Program-made: the position numbers and the translations under genes
Shown here: positions 56,545-64,000 of the stretch, one piece after another
Numbering within the stretch: position 1 is the first letter of the stretch
How the letters are laid out: each line of letters opens with the position of its first letter
Source: Zygnema cylindricum
Taxonomy: Eukaryota; Streptophyta; Zygnematophyceae; Zygnematales; Zygnemataceae
DNA: 64,000 bases
Direction of reading: 5' to 3'
Assembly (NCBI GenBank): GCA_037447655.1
Contig: JBBHKE010001311.1
Coordinates: forward strand, 64,001-128,000
The notes under the pieces: generated by a model
Told to the model about the DNA's origin: nothing
What the model saw: the letters and a program-made list of their open reading frames with translations, nothing else
Database searches by the model: none

Positions 56545-57023
56545 AAGGGCAATCGCAGCGGCCGCAATACAGAAGAGAAGCGCGGTGTCGCAACACTCGC
56601 AATTATATTGGGGACACGGCAAAGGAACGCACCGCCAATGTTACCGCGCCGCAGCGCTATAGCAGCGCAGCCACCGCAGCGCAACATGGTTAAGATGCCG
56701 TCAGAGGATCGCAGCGCCACCGCTCCGCTGACAGGGAAGCGCAACGGCGCAAATGTGTTTCACCACGTCGATAACAACGAACCCTCGGTTTCGCCGCAGC
56801 GGCGCAGCTTTATAAATGTTGGACACTGCGATACCCTCGCACGTTGCGACTCTTCGCAGTGTCCAGAAGTGACACCCTCAACCCTCGTTGATAGAGCAGC
56901 CATCCACCCTCGCGAACAACCTAGTCTCGACAGCTTATAAATTGCTTCCCTCCGCACAGTCAGTTTGCCTTCCCTTCTGCAACTACCAGAATTGTCTTGT
57001 ACAGTGGTGTCTATGGCGTTGAC
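56545..57023 (+). other. 3' end or flank of the chromovirus
   Basis: GC-rich with repeated GCAGCGC words like those in the 5' LTR, but no alignable LTR. A TATAAATT run at about 56936. It ends in TTGAC, the target duplication of the intact F1 element. Its continuation is 63433-63640. Confidence 0.4.
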
Positions 57024-58056
57024 TGCAATTCTGTGTCCTCCATTGGACTACAGAATACAGGAAGCCTCTAGATAGTATTTAACTAACCCACTTCAAGCCA
57101 CAACCACTGCTGCCCAAGAAGGCAAACTGACAATTTGACTGCACCCCTGTGTAGCCTGGACTCCCCTGAGTCCGTAGAAAAAAGAATCACTGAAAAAGGC
57201 CAACCAGGCGATAAGTTATGAGGCAGTAAAAATGCCAATTTGTACAAACTCTCAAAGGGAGAGGTGACCACCTACCAAAATTTTCTAAGTCCTGATTCTC
57301 TCTAATAACTCCTATCTACTGAAGTACGGACCAATCAGATTACTGTACAGTACACAAAAGTACTACTGCCGATGTACCTTTTGTACGGCCTATGTACGAC
57401 AAGGCTATTAAGTGGACGCGTGTCCGCTTTTCACTCGTCCGTACGTTCCTCGGAATTCCTATGACCGAATGTTATCTCTCCACGTGGCTCCAGGTCATGC
57501 CACGTCACAAAACGCCAAAGTGACCACTCCGGGATTTCGGCGATGATGTGCGCCGTTGGATTTTATGCGAAACGCAATCTTAGCCGTAATAAATACTTGC
57601 GCGATATTTGTTCCGATGTCGAAATAAAATGCGCGGTATCCGTTTTGAATTAGCGTCGTACGACGTACTATATAAAACTGAATCTATGTGCGTCGTACAC
57701 AGTTCTAGTTAAATGGATTTAATTCTCCCTAACTAAATATATATCTATCACATACCATAGCACTTAGCATTGGTCCTAGTCTATTAGGATAAAGCTGACC
57801 GCTACCGGTCAACTTGACGAACCGTCGGTACCGGGATCAAATCTCTCGTCCGTCAAGTATATTTTTAGTAACCTACTAAAAATAGCTGTCTGTTGAACTA
57901 AAGGCAGCCATGGATCAACCTCTCTCTCTTACCTTCAGTGACTACAACAAGTATGGGAGCTAGAGAGCGAGGTGGAGGCAGGCTGTCCGTCCTTTTTCCT
58001 TTTATTAAAACATATTTAAACCTAGAAAATACTATAGAAATCTATAAATTTCAACA
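57024..58056 (-). repeat. F1 3' LTR (intact element)
   Basis: 1,033 bp, minus-strand TGTTGAAATT to GAATTGCA. By eye no difference from 62400-63432. It carries an orphan copy of the gag ATG (57041-57043). Confidence 0.95.
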
Positions 58057-58069
58057 CTCCCCTTATTTT
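58057..58069 (-). promoter_or_regulatory. polypurine tract of the intact F1 element
   Basis: Minus-strand AAATAAGGGGAG directly upstream of the 3' LTR and overlapping the end of the gag-pol stop region. It primes plus-strand DNA synthesis. Confidence 0.85.
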
Positions 58070-61000
58070 CTAGTCTAATTTTAATTTTTCTTTCAACCCA
58101 CATTTTTCCCGACAATATTTTAGTTTAGGAGAGGGCACAGGTTTGGTCATCATGTCAGCCACCATTTCTTCATCAGGTCTATACACAAGATTTAAAATTT
58201 TGTTTTCAACTTTTTCTCTTACGAAGCTTAATCTTATGTCCATATGTTTTGCTTTGAAATGATGTTTTGGATTGGCTGCGATTGCGATTGCAGCTTGATT
58301 ATCGCAAAAGATTTCATGCACTCCCTCCTTCATATATCCCAGTTCTTGCAATAATGACTTCACCCACATTAGTTCTTTCACAGCAGAACAAGACGCCATA
58401 TACTCAGCCTCCATAGTAGACTGAGCAACCACCTTTTGTTGCTTACTGCTCCAACAGCAAGCACCTTCCCCAACATACAACACATACCCAGAAGTGCATC
58501 GTCTCATAGGTGCGTCCCCATAACTGGCATCACTCCAAGTAGTGATGTCAGTGTGCTCCCCTCCCAAATGCAACCATAACTCTCTAGTTCCCACCAGATA
58601 TCTCATGACTCTCTTGGCTGCCTCCCAATCCCTCTTCCTAGGATCATTAAGACTCCTACTGAGTACACCAACTGCCGCCGCTATGTCCGGCCTGGTACAG
58701 TTCATAAAATAGATTAAGCTTCCTACGACCTGTCTATAAGGGATAGACTTCATGAACTCTCTTTCCTCTGGACTCATCTGATCGTCTAAGATCATCACTC
58801 CTCCTTCTACACTCCCATCACTTCCTTTTTTCAAGTCCATGGGAGTGGTACAACTGTTAGCATTTTCCATCTGGAATTTCTCAAGCATATTACCTATTGC
58901 TTCTTTCTGAGTAAGTCTGATAATCTTCTTCCCCCTATCTCTCTCCATTTGGATCCCCAAAATATATTTTGCCTCCCCTAAATCCTTCATATCAAATCTG
59001 CCCCTAAGATCTTTCTTTAGCCTATTGATATTCTCTAAAGACTTACTTAACACAAGCAGATCATCCACATAAATTGCAATAAAAATGACACCATTCTCAT
59101 CTTCAAACATATAGATAGAATGGTCAGAGCTGATCCGGATGTATCCCAGATCGGTGAGAAACTCATCTAGTTTCTTATTCCACTGTCGGGGAGCCTGTTT
59201 CAGTCCATATAAGGACTTTATGAGCCTGCACACTTTGCTCTCTTCTCCTTCTTCCACAAACCCCTCGGGTTGCCTCATAAAAATTTCTTCCTCTAACTCA
59301 CCATTAAGAAAAGCAGTCTTAATATCCATCTGGTGAATTTCCATGTCTTCCGCTGCGGCCAGACTGAGGAGAATCCTTACTGATGGGAACCGAACAACTG
59401 GAGCAAAGGTCTCCTCATAGTCAATTCCCTCCTTTTGGGTGAACCCCTTCGCTACCAATCGAGCCTTATACCTCTCAATTGTATTATCTGGGTTCAGTTT
59501 TAGTTTAAATACCCATTTACATCCAATAGGTTTTCTGTCTGGAGGACAATCCGCTAGTTCCCAAGTATTTGCTTCCATGATAGAAGCCATCTCATCATTT
59601 ATGGCCCTAATCCATCTTTCTTTCTCTGGACTATTCACTGCCTCTAAGTAAGACTGAGGCTCATCTGGGTGAGATAGCTTAGTTACCTTATGGGCAGCTT
59701 GTTTTTCCTGTATCCTTTTGCTGCTCCTCCTTCCTCCCTCAAACTCTGAAGCTGGAATGGATGGAAGTCTTGGATTTCTTCTCACTGTCTCATCGGCTCC
59801 CCTGTCCATAAAAACCGTATCTTGTCCCGCTTCTTCCATCTCCTCGAAGTCCATAGGAGTATGTGAGGTTTCCGGTGAGTCTCCTGTATCTTCGATCTCC
59901 CCTGAATCTGTAATCACAGTTTCACTCATGTCTTTTTCGGGAACGACTGAGTTCTCCTCATTTTCGGACTCAAATCTGATCCTTATCTTCTTTGTATATT
60001 TGAAAGGGTCAAATGACTTCCCTTCATCCATGACAACTAAGTGTTTGACCAGAATGATATCTTTCTTTGCTAAGTCATAGACTCTATATCCCTTAACATC
60101 CTCATCATATCCCACAAAGTATCCAGGTTTTCCCTTAGCATCTAGTTTCCAGTTTTTCCTATCCGTGTCAAGACTGTAAACTTGGCTACCAAATACTTTA
60201 AGGTGTGAGATATCTGGTTTCCTTCCAACCCATCTCTCATAAGGTGTCACTCCCTTTACAGCTGAGGTAAGGACTCTATTTTTAATATAGTTTGCACAGT
60301 TCATTGCTTCTGCCCAAAATCTCTTTCCTATTTTCTTGTCTGCCAACATACTGCATGCACTATCTCCTAGTGTTCGATTCAACCTCTCAGCTACCCCATT
60401 TTGTTCCGGGTTATATGGTACAGTTTTCTGGTGCTGCACTCCCTCATCTCTCAAATATTCCTCAAACTCGTTAGAGGTATATTCCCCCCCATTATCACTC
60501 CTTATCCTCTTAATGGGGGTTTCATGCAACTTCTCACTCCAAGCTTTATATTCTTTGAAATAAGTTGATGCTTCAGACTTTGTTTTCAGAAAGTAGACTC
60601 TAGAGTATCTAGACCAGTCATCAGTTATTGTCATCATAAACCTCTTTCCTCCAACCGAAGGTACTTTTGCAGGTCCCCAAATATCTGTGTGGACCAAATC
60701 TAACACTTTCTCACCTCTATATGTGGCGGCTTTGGGAAAGGGAAGTCTGTGAGCCTTACCTTGAGCACAACCACTACAATCATCCATCATTTCATTATCC
60801 CCAAACTGGATGCCATCTACTACCCCAAGCTTTTTCATTTCCCTTAACCTATCAAAATGTACATGCCCCAACCGCTTATGCCAAATCATCATCTTAGGAA
60901 CACCAACATAGTAAGCATTCTTCTTTTCATTACTCAAGTTAAGCCTAAACATTCCTTGGCTACCCTTATCTGCTGTGAAGTAAACTTCATCCCCATACTT

Positions 61001-62419
61001 AGCTGTAAAGACTCCCTTTCTGGTGAAGGTATCAAACTCTTTGTCATCTAACACAGACGTAGAGACAAGATTTTTACTCAGCTGAGGAATGTAAAGTACA
61101 TCTGAGAATGTAAGTATAGAAGTCTTACCCTCCACTAAGACTTTCAGATCTACTGATCCCACTAGATCTGTAGTAACCACTCTTCCATCCCCATACTCTA
61201 TCTCTACAGTAGGAATCTTTCTTAACCTAGTGAAGAGTTCTTTATCACGACACATATGCATGGATGCACCTGAGTCGATGATCCATCCTTCTTGTGGAGC
61301 CTCCCGGATGGCTCCAAGGGCACACTTCTGCCTCCGAGGAATCTCCTTCTCCTCCAAACTCTCGTCAAGAAGAAGCTCCCCATCCTCCTCAGAGGACTCA
61401 TCCTCGATTTCTCCTGACACTTTTGTAACCACAAGTGCCTTTTTCTTCCCTCCGGAAGAACCCCCTCCACGGTTCTCTTGGAGCCTCAGCTCTGATAGCT
61501 TGACACAATCTGCAATAAAGTGTCCCGGCTTTTTGCAATAATGACAAAGACCCTTTGGGGGCCTCTGTCCCCCTGAATGATCTCTTTCCCCTCTATAAGG
61601 TTTCTTCGGGTCCTTCCCCCATCGGTCCCCTCCTGCTGCTAGAGCTTGAATGCTCTTTCCTCCTCTCCTAATCTCCATTGTGTTCTCCTGCACAAGTATC
61701 ATCCTGACTACTGTGTTCCATTTCCATGAACTATCAGGCATTCCCTGTACTCGGTACACTAAGTTTTCGAACTCATTTGGTAATTTCATGATAAGGGTGT
61801 TAACTTTCATTTTCACTGTACCTATCCACCCGGCACTTTCCATTTCCGTATACAAACAAGAAAGATCATTACAGTAATCTAGCATCTTTCCTCCTTTGTA
61901 AGTGTAACTCAGTAGCTTTTGCTCAGCCAACTGGAGCTCCTGAATAGTTCCAGCTCTATAAATTTCCACCAAACTCACCCACAACTCCTCGGCCTTGTAA
62001 ATGTGAAGATGAGGGGTGGCCAAACCTTGAGTGAGGTGCCTCAGAATGAAGTTCTTGGCAGCCATGTTTACATCCTCCCACATTTGAGTATCGTTCTCCA
62101 CGGTCTTCACGATTGCCGCTCCCGATACTGTGGCAATAGGAGTGAGGGGTGTCTCCTTCCCTTTCCCCTTTTCGGACACACTGCTGTCCCCATCATCTGC
62201 CTCCTCCGCCGAGGCAGCCGTTGTTGCAGGAAACCTTACTCCCCCAAATCCTGGTGGAGTTCCCGAAGGTGGACGTTTCACTTGTCCACTGACGATACCC
62301 CAGTATCGTTTTTCACACAAAGCTCCCATCATCATGGCTTCCCAATAGATGAACCCAGATCCATTGAAGGTGGGCACCCTAGAGGGTGGGCCCATAACCT
62401 GCAATTCTGTGTCCTCCAT
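58070..62419 (-). CDS. F1 copia gag-pol polyprotein, 1,449 codons, intact
   Basis: Single uninterrupted frame. Domains in order: gag (1-~290); CCHC zinc knuckle Cys292-Cys295-His300-Cys305; aspartic protease Asp382-Ser-Gly-Ala-Ser; integrase zinc-binding His514/His519/Cys548/Cys551; integrase core Asp579, Asp642 (SDNGGEY), Glu678, a D-D-35-E spacing; GYDEDVKGYRVYD block ~770-782; acidic variable linker ~815-900; reverse transcriptase ~945-1190 with Tyr-Val-Asp-Asp at 1117-1120; RNase H with Asp1297, Glu1337 and Asp1373. Integrase before RT is the Ty1/copia order. The start ATG lies in the 5' LTR, 20 bp from its end, and codons 7-12 are encoded by the primer site. Met9, within the primer site, is an alternative start. 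No frameshift separates gag and pol, so the gag-to-pol ratio must be set another way. Confidence 0.97.
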   Translation of the reverse strand: MEDTELQVMGPPSRVPTFNGSGFIYWEAMMMGALCEKRYWGIVSGQVKRPPSGTPPGFGGVRFPATTAASAEEADDGDSSVSEKGKGKETPLTPIATVSGAAIVKTVENDTQMWEDVNMAAKNFILRHLTQGLATPHLHIYKAEELWVSLVEIYRAGTIQELQLAEQKLLSYTYKGGKMLDYCNDLSCLYTEMESAGWIGTVKMKVNTLIMKLPNEFENLVYRVQGMPDSSWKWNTVVRMILVQENTMEIRRGGKSIQALAAGGDRWGKDPKKPYRGERDHSGGQRPPKGLCHYCKKPGHFIADCVKLSELRLQENRGGGSSGGKKKALVVTKVSGEIEDESSEEDGELLLDESLEEKEIPRRQKCALGAIREAPQEGWIIDSGASMHMCRDKELFTRLRKIPTVEIEYGDGRVVTTDLVGSVDLKVLVEGKTSILTFSDVLYIPQLSKNLVSTSVLDDKEFDTFTRKGVFTAKYGDEVYFTADKGSQGMFRLNLSNEKKNAYYVGVPKMMIWHKRLGHVHFDRLREMKKLGVVDGIQFGDNEMMDDCSGCAQGKAHRLPFPKAATYRGEKVLDLVHTDIWGPAKVPSVGGKRFMMTITDDWSRYSRVYFLKTKSEASTYFKEYKAWSEKLHETPIKRIRSDNGGEYTSNEFEEYLRDEGVQHQKTVPYNPEQNGVAERLNRTLGDSACSMLADKKIGKRFWAEAMNCANYIKNRVLTSAVKGVTPYERWVGRKPDISHLKVFGSQVYSLDTDRKNWKLDAKGKPGYFVGYDEDVKGYRVYDLAKKDIILVKHLVVMDEGKSFDPFKYTKKIRIRFESENEENSVVPEKDMSETVITDSGEIEDTGDSPETSHTPMDFEEMEEAGQDTVFMDRGADETVRRNPRLPSIPASEFEGGRRSSKRIQEKQAAHKVTKLSHPDEPQSYLEAVNSPEKERWIRAINDEMASIMEANTWELADCPPDRKPIGCKWVFKLKLNPDNTIERYKARLVAKGFTQKEGIDYEETFAPVVRFPSVRILLSLAAAEDMEIHQMDIKTAFLNGELEEEIFMRQPEGFVEEGEESKVCRLIKSLYGLKQAPRQWNKKLDEFLTDLGYIRISSDHSIYMFEDENGVIFIAIYVDDLLVLSKSLENINRLKKDLRGRFDMKDLGEAKYILGIQMERDRGKKIIRLTQKEAIGNMLEKFQMENANSCTTPMDLKKGSDGSVEGGVMILDDQMSPEEREFMKSIPYRQVVGSLIYFMNCTRPDIAAAVGVLSRSLNDPRKRDWEAAKRVMRYLVGTRELWLHLGGEHTDITTWSDASYGDAPMRRCTSGYVLYVGEGACCWSSKQQKVVAQSTMEAEYMASCSAVKELMWVKSLLQELGYMKEGVHEIFCDNQAAIAIAANPKHHFKAKHMDIRLSFVREKVENKILNLVYRPDEEMVADMMTKPVPSPKLKYCREKCGLKEKLKLD
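62385..62399 (-). promoter_or_regulatory. F1 primer-binding site (half initiator tRNA-Met)
   Basis: Minus-strand GGTTATGGGCCCACC directly after the LTR. All 15 bases pair with the anticodon stem-loop of plant initiator tRNA-Met (roughly nucleotides 26-40), as in Drosophila copia, which is primed by a cleaved half-tRNA. It contains an ATG opposite the CAU anticodon, in frame with gag. Confidence 0.88.
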
Positions 62420-63432
62420 TGGACTACAGAATACAGGAAGCCTCTAGATAGTATTTAACTAACCCACTTCAAGCCACAACCACTGCTGCCCAAGAAGGCA
62501 AACTGACAATTTGACTGCACCCCTGTGTAGCCTGGACTCCCCTGAGTCCGTAGAAAAAAGAATCACTGAAAAAGGCCAACCAGGCGATAAGTTATGAGGC
62601 AGTAAAAATGCCAATTTGTACAAACTCTCAAAGGGAGAGGTGACCACCTACCAAAATTTTCTAAGTCCTGATTCTCTCTAATAACTCCTATCTACTGAAG
62701 TACGGACCAATCAGATTACTGTACAGTACACAAAAGTACTACTGCCGATGTACCTTTTGTACGGCCTATGTACGACAAGGCTATTAAGTGGACGCGTGTC
62801 CGCTTTTCACTCGTCCGTACGTTCCTCGGAATTCCTATGACCGAATGTTATCTCTCCACGTGGCTCCAGGTCATGCCACGTCACAAAACGCCAAAGTGAC
62901 CACTCCGGGATTTCGGCGATGATGTGCGCCGTTGGATTTTATGCGAAACGCAATCTTAGCCGTAATAAATACTTGCGCGATATTTGTTCCGATGTCGAAA
63001 TAAAATGCGCGGTATCCGTTTTGAATTAGCGTCGTACGACGTACTATATAAAACTGAATCTATGTGCGTCGTACACAGTTCTAGTTAAATGGATTTAATT
63101 CTCCCTAACTAAATATATATCTATCACATACCATAGCACTTAGCATTGGTCCTAGTCTATTAGGATAAAGCTGACCGCTACCGGTCAACTTGACGAACCG
63201 TCGGTACCGGGATCAAATCTCTCGTCCGTCAAGTATATTTTTAGTAACCTACTAAAAATAGCTGTCTGTTGAACTAAAGGCAGCCATGGATCAACCTCTC
63301 TCTCTTACCTTCAGTGACTACAACAAGTATGGGAGCTAGAGAGCGAGGTGGAGGCAGGCTGTCCGTCCTTTTTCCTTTTATTAAAACATATTTAAACCTA
63401 GAAAATACTATAGAAATCTATAAATTTCAACA
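62400..63432 (-). repeat. F1 5' LTR (intact element)
   Basis: 1,033 bp, containing the gag ATG at 62417-62419. A GTCGTACGAC palindrome and TATATAAAA (about 63031-63053) lie in the upstream part; the TATA-like run reads better on the plus strand, antisense to the element. Confidence 0.95.
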
Positions 63433-63640
63433 TTGACGTCCTCTCTACCACGGAAAAGGAGGAGACTTGTACGAGTGGGGCAAGAAGATGTGACCCGTCC
63501 CCAAAGATTATTAATGGCGGCGGAGGCCATGGTAGATGCAGACCTGAGGAGAGAGGTAGAAGCGCAGCCGGAACAAGAAAAAACCGCCAGTAGCGAGGCA
63601 TGGACGGCAGGTTCCAGTGGAGGGGAGAGGTCGGAAAACT
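63433..63640. other. segment between the intact F1 and the F3 LTR
   Basis: Continues the sequence interrupted by F1 at 57023 (TTGAC duplicated). GC-rich and unassigned; no match to the chromovirus 5' LTR was found by eye. Confidence 0.4.
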
Positions 63641-64000
63641 CACACCTACTCAACAGCATAATTTCAGCTTATACAAAATATGACTCAAAAGGCCAATATG
63701 CCTTACGTTTCTCATAGTGATACACAACAGAGGAAACTGACAATTCCCAATATTGCATTCTAAACGACCTTGTAAACCGTAAGATATGATGTCTGGAAGT
63801 TTCCCAAAAATTGCCTTTAGAAAATCATATTCCCAAAACTAGATACTACAAAATTGGCTAAGTCCTAAGTTATATACCCACAGCGTGTATCTACTGGTCT
63901 AATTTGGGTAACTGTTACTGCGGTTATTACCCTGACTAACGACAAAGTATCTTACCTGTACGTTACTGTACCGTAGTATCTCAAAAACCCTAATTACTAT
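63641..64000 (-). repeat. F3 5' LTR, outer piece (runs off the window)
   Basis: Resumes the F3 LTR (CACCTACTCAACA...) cut at 51532 and continues to the window edge. The remaining part of the LTR and its flank are not visible. Confidence 0.82.

Larger units (their letters stand above)
51533..57023 (+). mobile_element. Ty3/gypsy chromovirus, degenerate, inserted in the F3 LTR
   Basis: 5' LTR, primer site, gag, protease, RT, RNase H, integrase and chromodomain in the canonical gypsy order. The flanks are F3 LTR sequence on the left (to about 51527) and on the right (from about 63641), with an imperfect AACAC/CACAC direct repeat. A 3' LTR could not be matched to the 5' LTR by eye. The stretch 56545-57023 plus 63433-63640 lies between the chromodomain and the F3 flank and is itself split by the intact F1 element. 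Confidence 0.82.
57024..63432 (-). mobile_element. intact F1 copia retrotransposon
   Basis: 6,409 bp with perfect 5-bp target duplication TTGAC (57019-57023, 63433-63437), two 1,033-bp LTRs that look identical, a 15-base primer site, a polypurine run and one uninterrupted gag-pol gene. It has every feature needed for autonomous transposition and no visible damage. It is the youngest insertion in the nest, lying inside the chromovirus 3' end or flank, which itself lies in an F3 LTR. Confidence 0.95.
40509..64000 (-). mobile_element. second F3 copia element, broken by nested insertions
   Basis: 3' LTR 40509-41520. Internal pieces are 41521-43595, 48321-48346 and 49397-51448. The 5' LTR pieces are 51449-51532 and 63641 to beyond the window edge. 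The pieces join in frame order to one F3 element. Foreign insertions are X (43596-48320), an F1-related LTR (48347-49396) and the chromovirus with the intact F1 (51533-63640). Confidence 0.8.

Noticed and set aside
61919-62458. 179-codon plus-strand open frame
   Set aside because: Antisense shadow of the intact F1 gag; no domain of its own.

Overview
This window is repeat-dominated nuclear DNA of a land plant. The evidence is Ty1/copia and Ty3/gypsy LTR retrotransposons of plant type nested in one another, a chromodomain gypsy element whose primer site matches the 3' end of plant initiator tRNA-Met, small terminal-inverted-repeat elements, and a spliced-looking TPR exon. Nothing fixes the species. 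There are no bacterial operons, CRISPR arrays, rRNA genes or complete tRNA genes. Everything below was read by eye, so boundaries of old copies and all identity estimates are approximate.

Four copia-type families recur and are named here for convenience. F1 has LTRs of about 1,033 bp (TGTTGAAATT...GAATTGCA). F2 has LTRs of about 627 bp (TATTGAAAAG...CTCAACA). F3 has LTRs of about 1,014 bp (TGTTGTAATT...GAACAACA). F4 is known only from a solo LTR (TGTTGTTTTG...GGACAACA) and a fragment. In F1, F2 and F3 the gag start codon lies inside the 5' LTR. The frame then runs through a primer-binding site complementary to the anticodon arm, not the 3' end, of initiator tRNA-Met.

Layout: 1-4064 is mostly featureless, with two small TIR elements and a possible 3'-terminal exon at the left edge. 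From 4065 to 40195 lies one very large imperfect inverted duplication centred near 20.6 kb. Each arm reads outward from the centre as: a TIR element, an F1 element carrying a nested F2 element, then an F3 element. The F3 insertion and the nested F2 insertion sit at the same sites with the same target duplications in both arms, so they predate the duplication. Later the arms diverged. The left arm lost the segment between F3 integrase and F1 (junction at 7683) and gained an F4 solo LTR. In the right arm F3 collapsed to a solo LTR and F2 lost about 2 kb. The right arm alone keeps 34.4-38.7 kb, with a TPR exon and a CT-rich microsatellite.

From 40352 to the right edge is a second F3 element on the minus strand, broken open by successive insertions: a 4.7-kb element X (43596-48320), an F1-related solo LTR (48347-49396), and a decayed gypsy chromovirus (from 51533). 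Into the chromovirus or its flank a complete, apparently recent F1 element has inserted (57024-63432). This F1 copy has two 1,033-bp LTRs that look identical, a perfect 5-bp target duplication and an uninterrupted 1,449-codon gag-pol frame. It is the only intact, plausibly mobile element here; every other pol gene carries stops, frameshifts or deletions.
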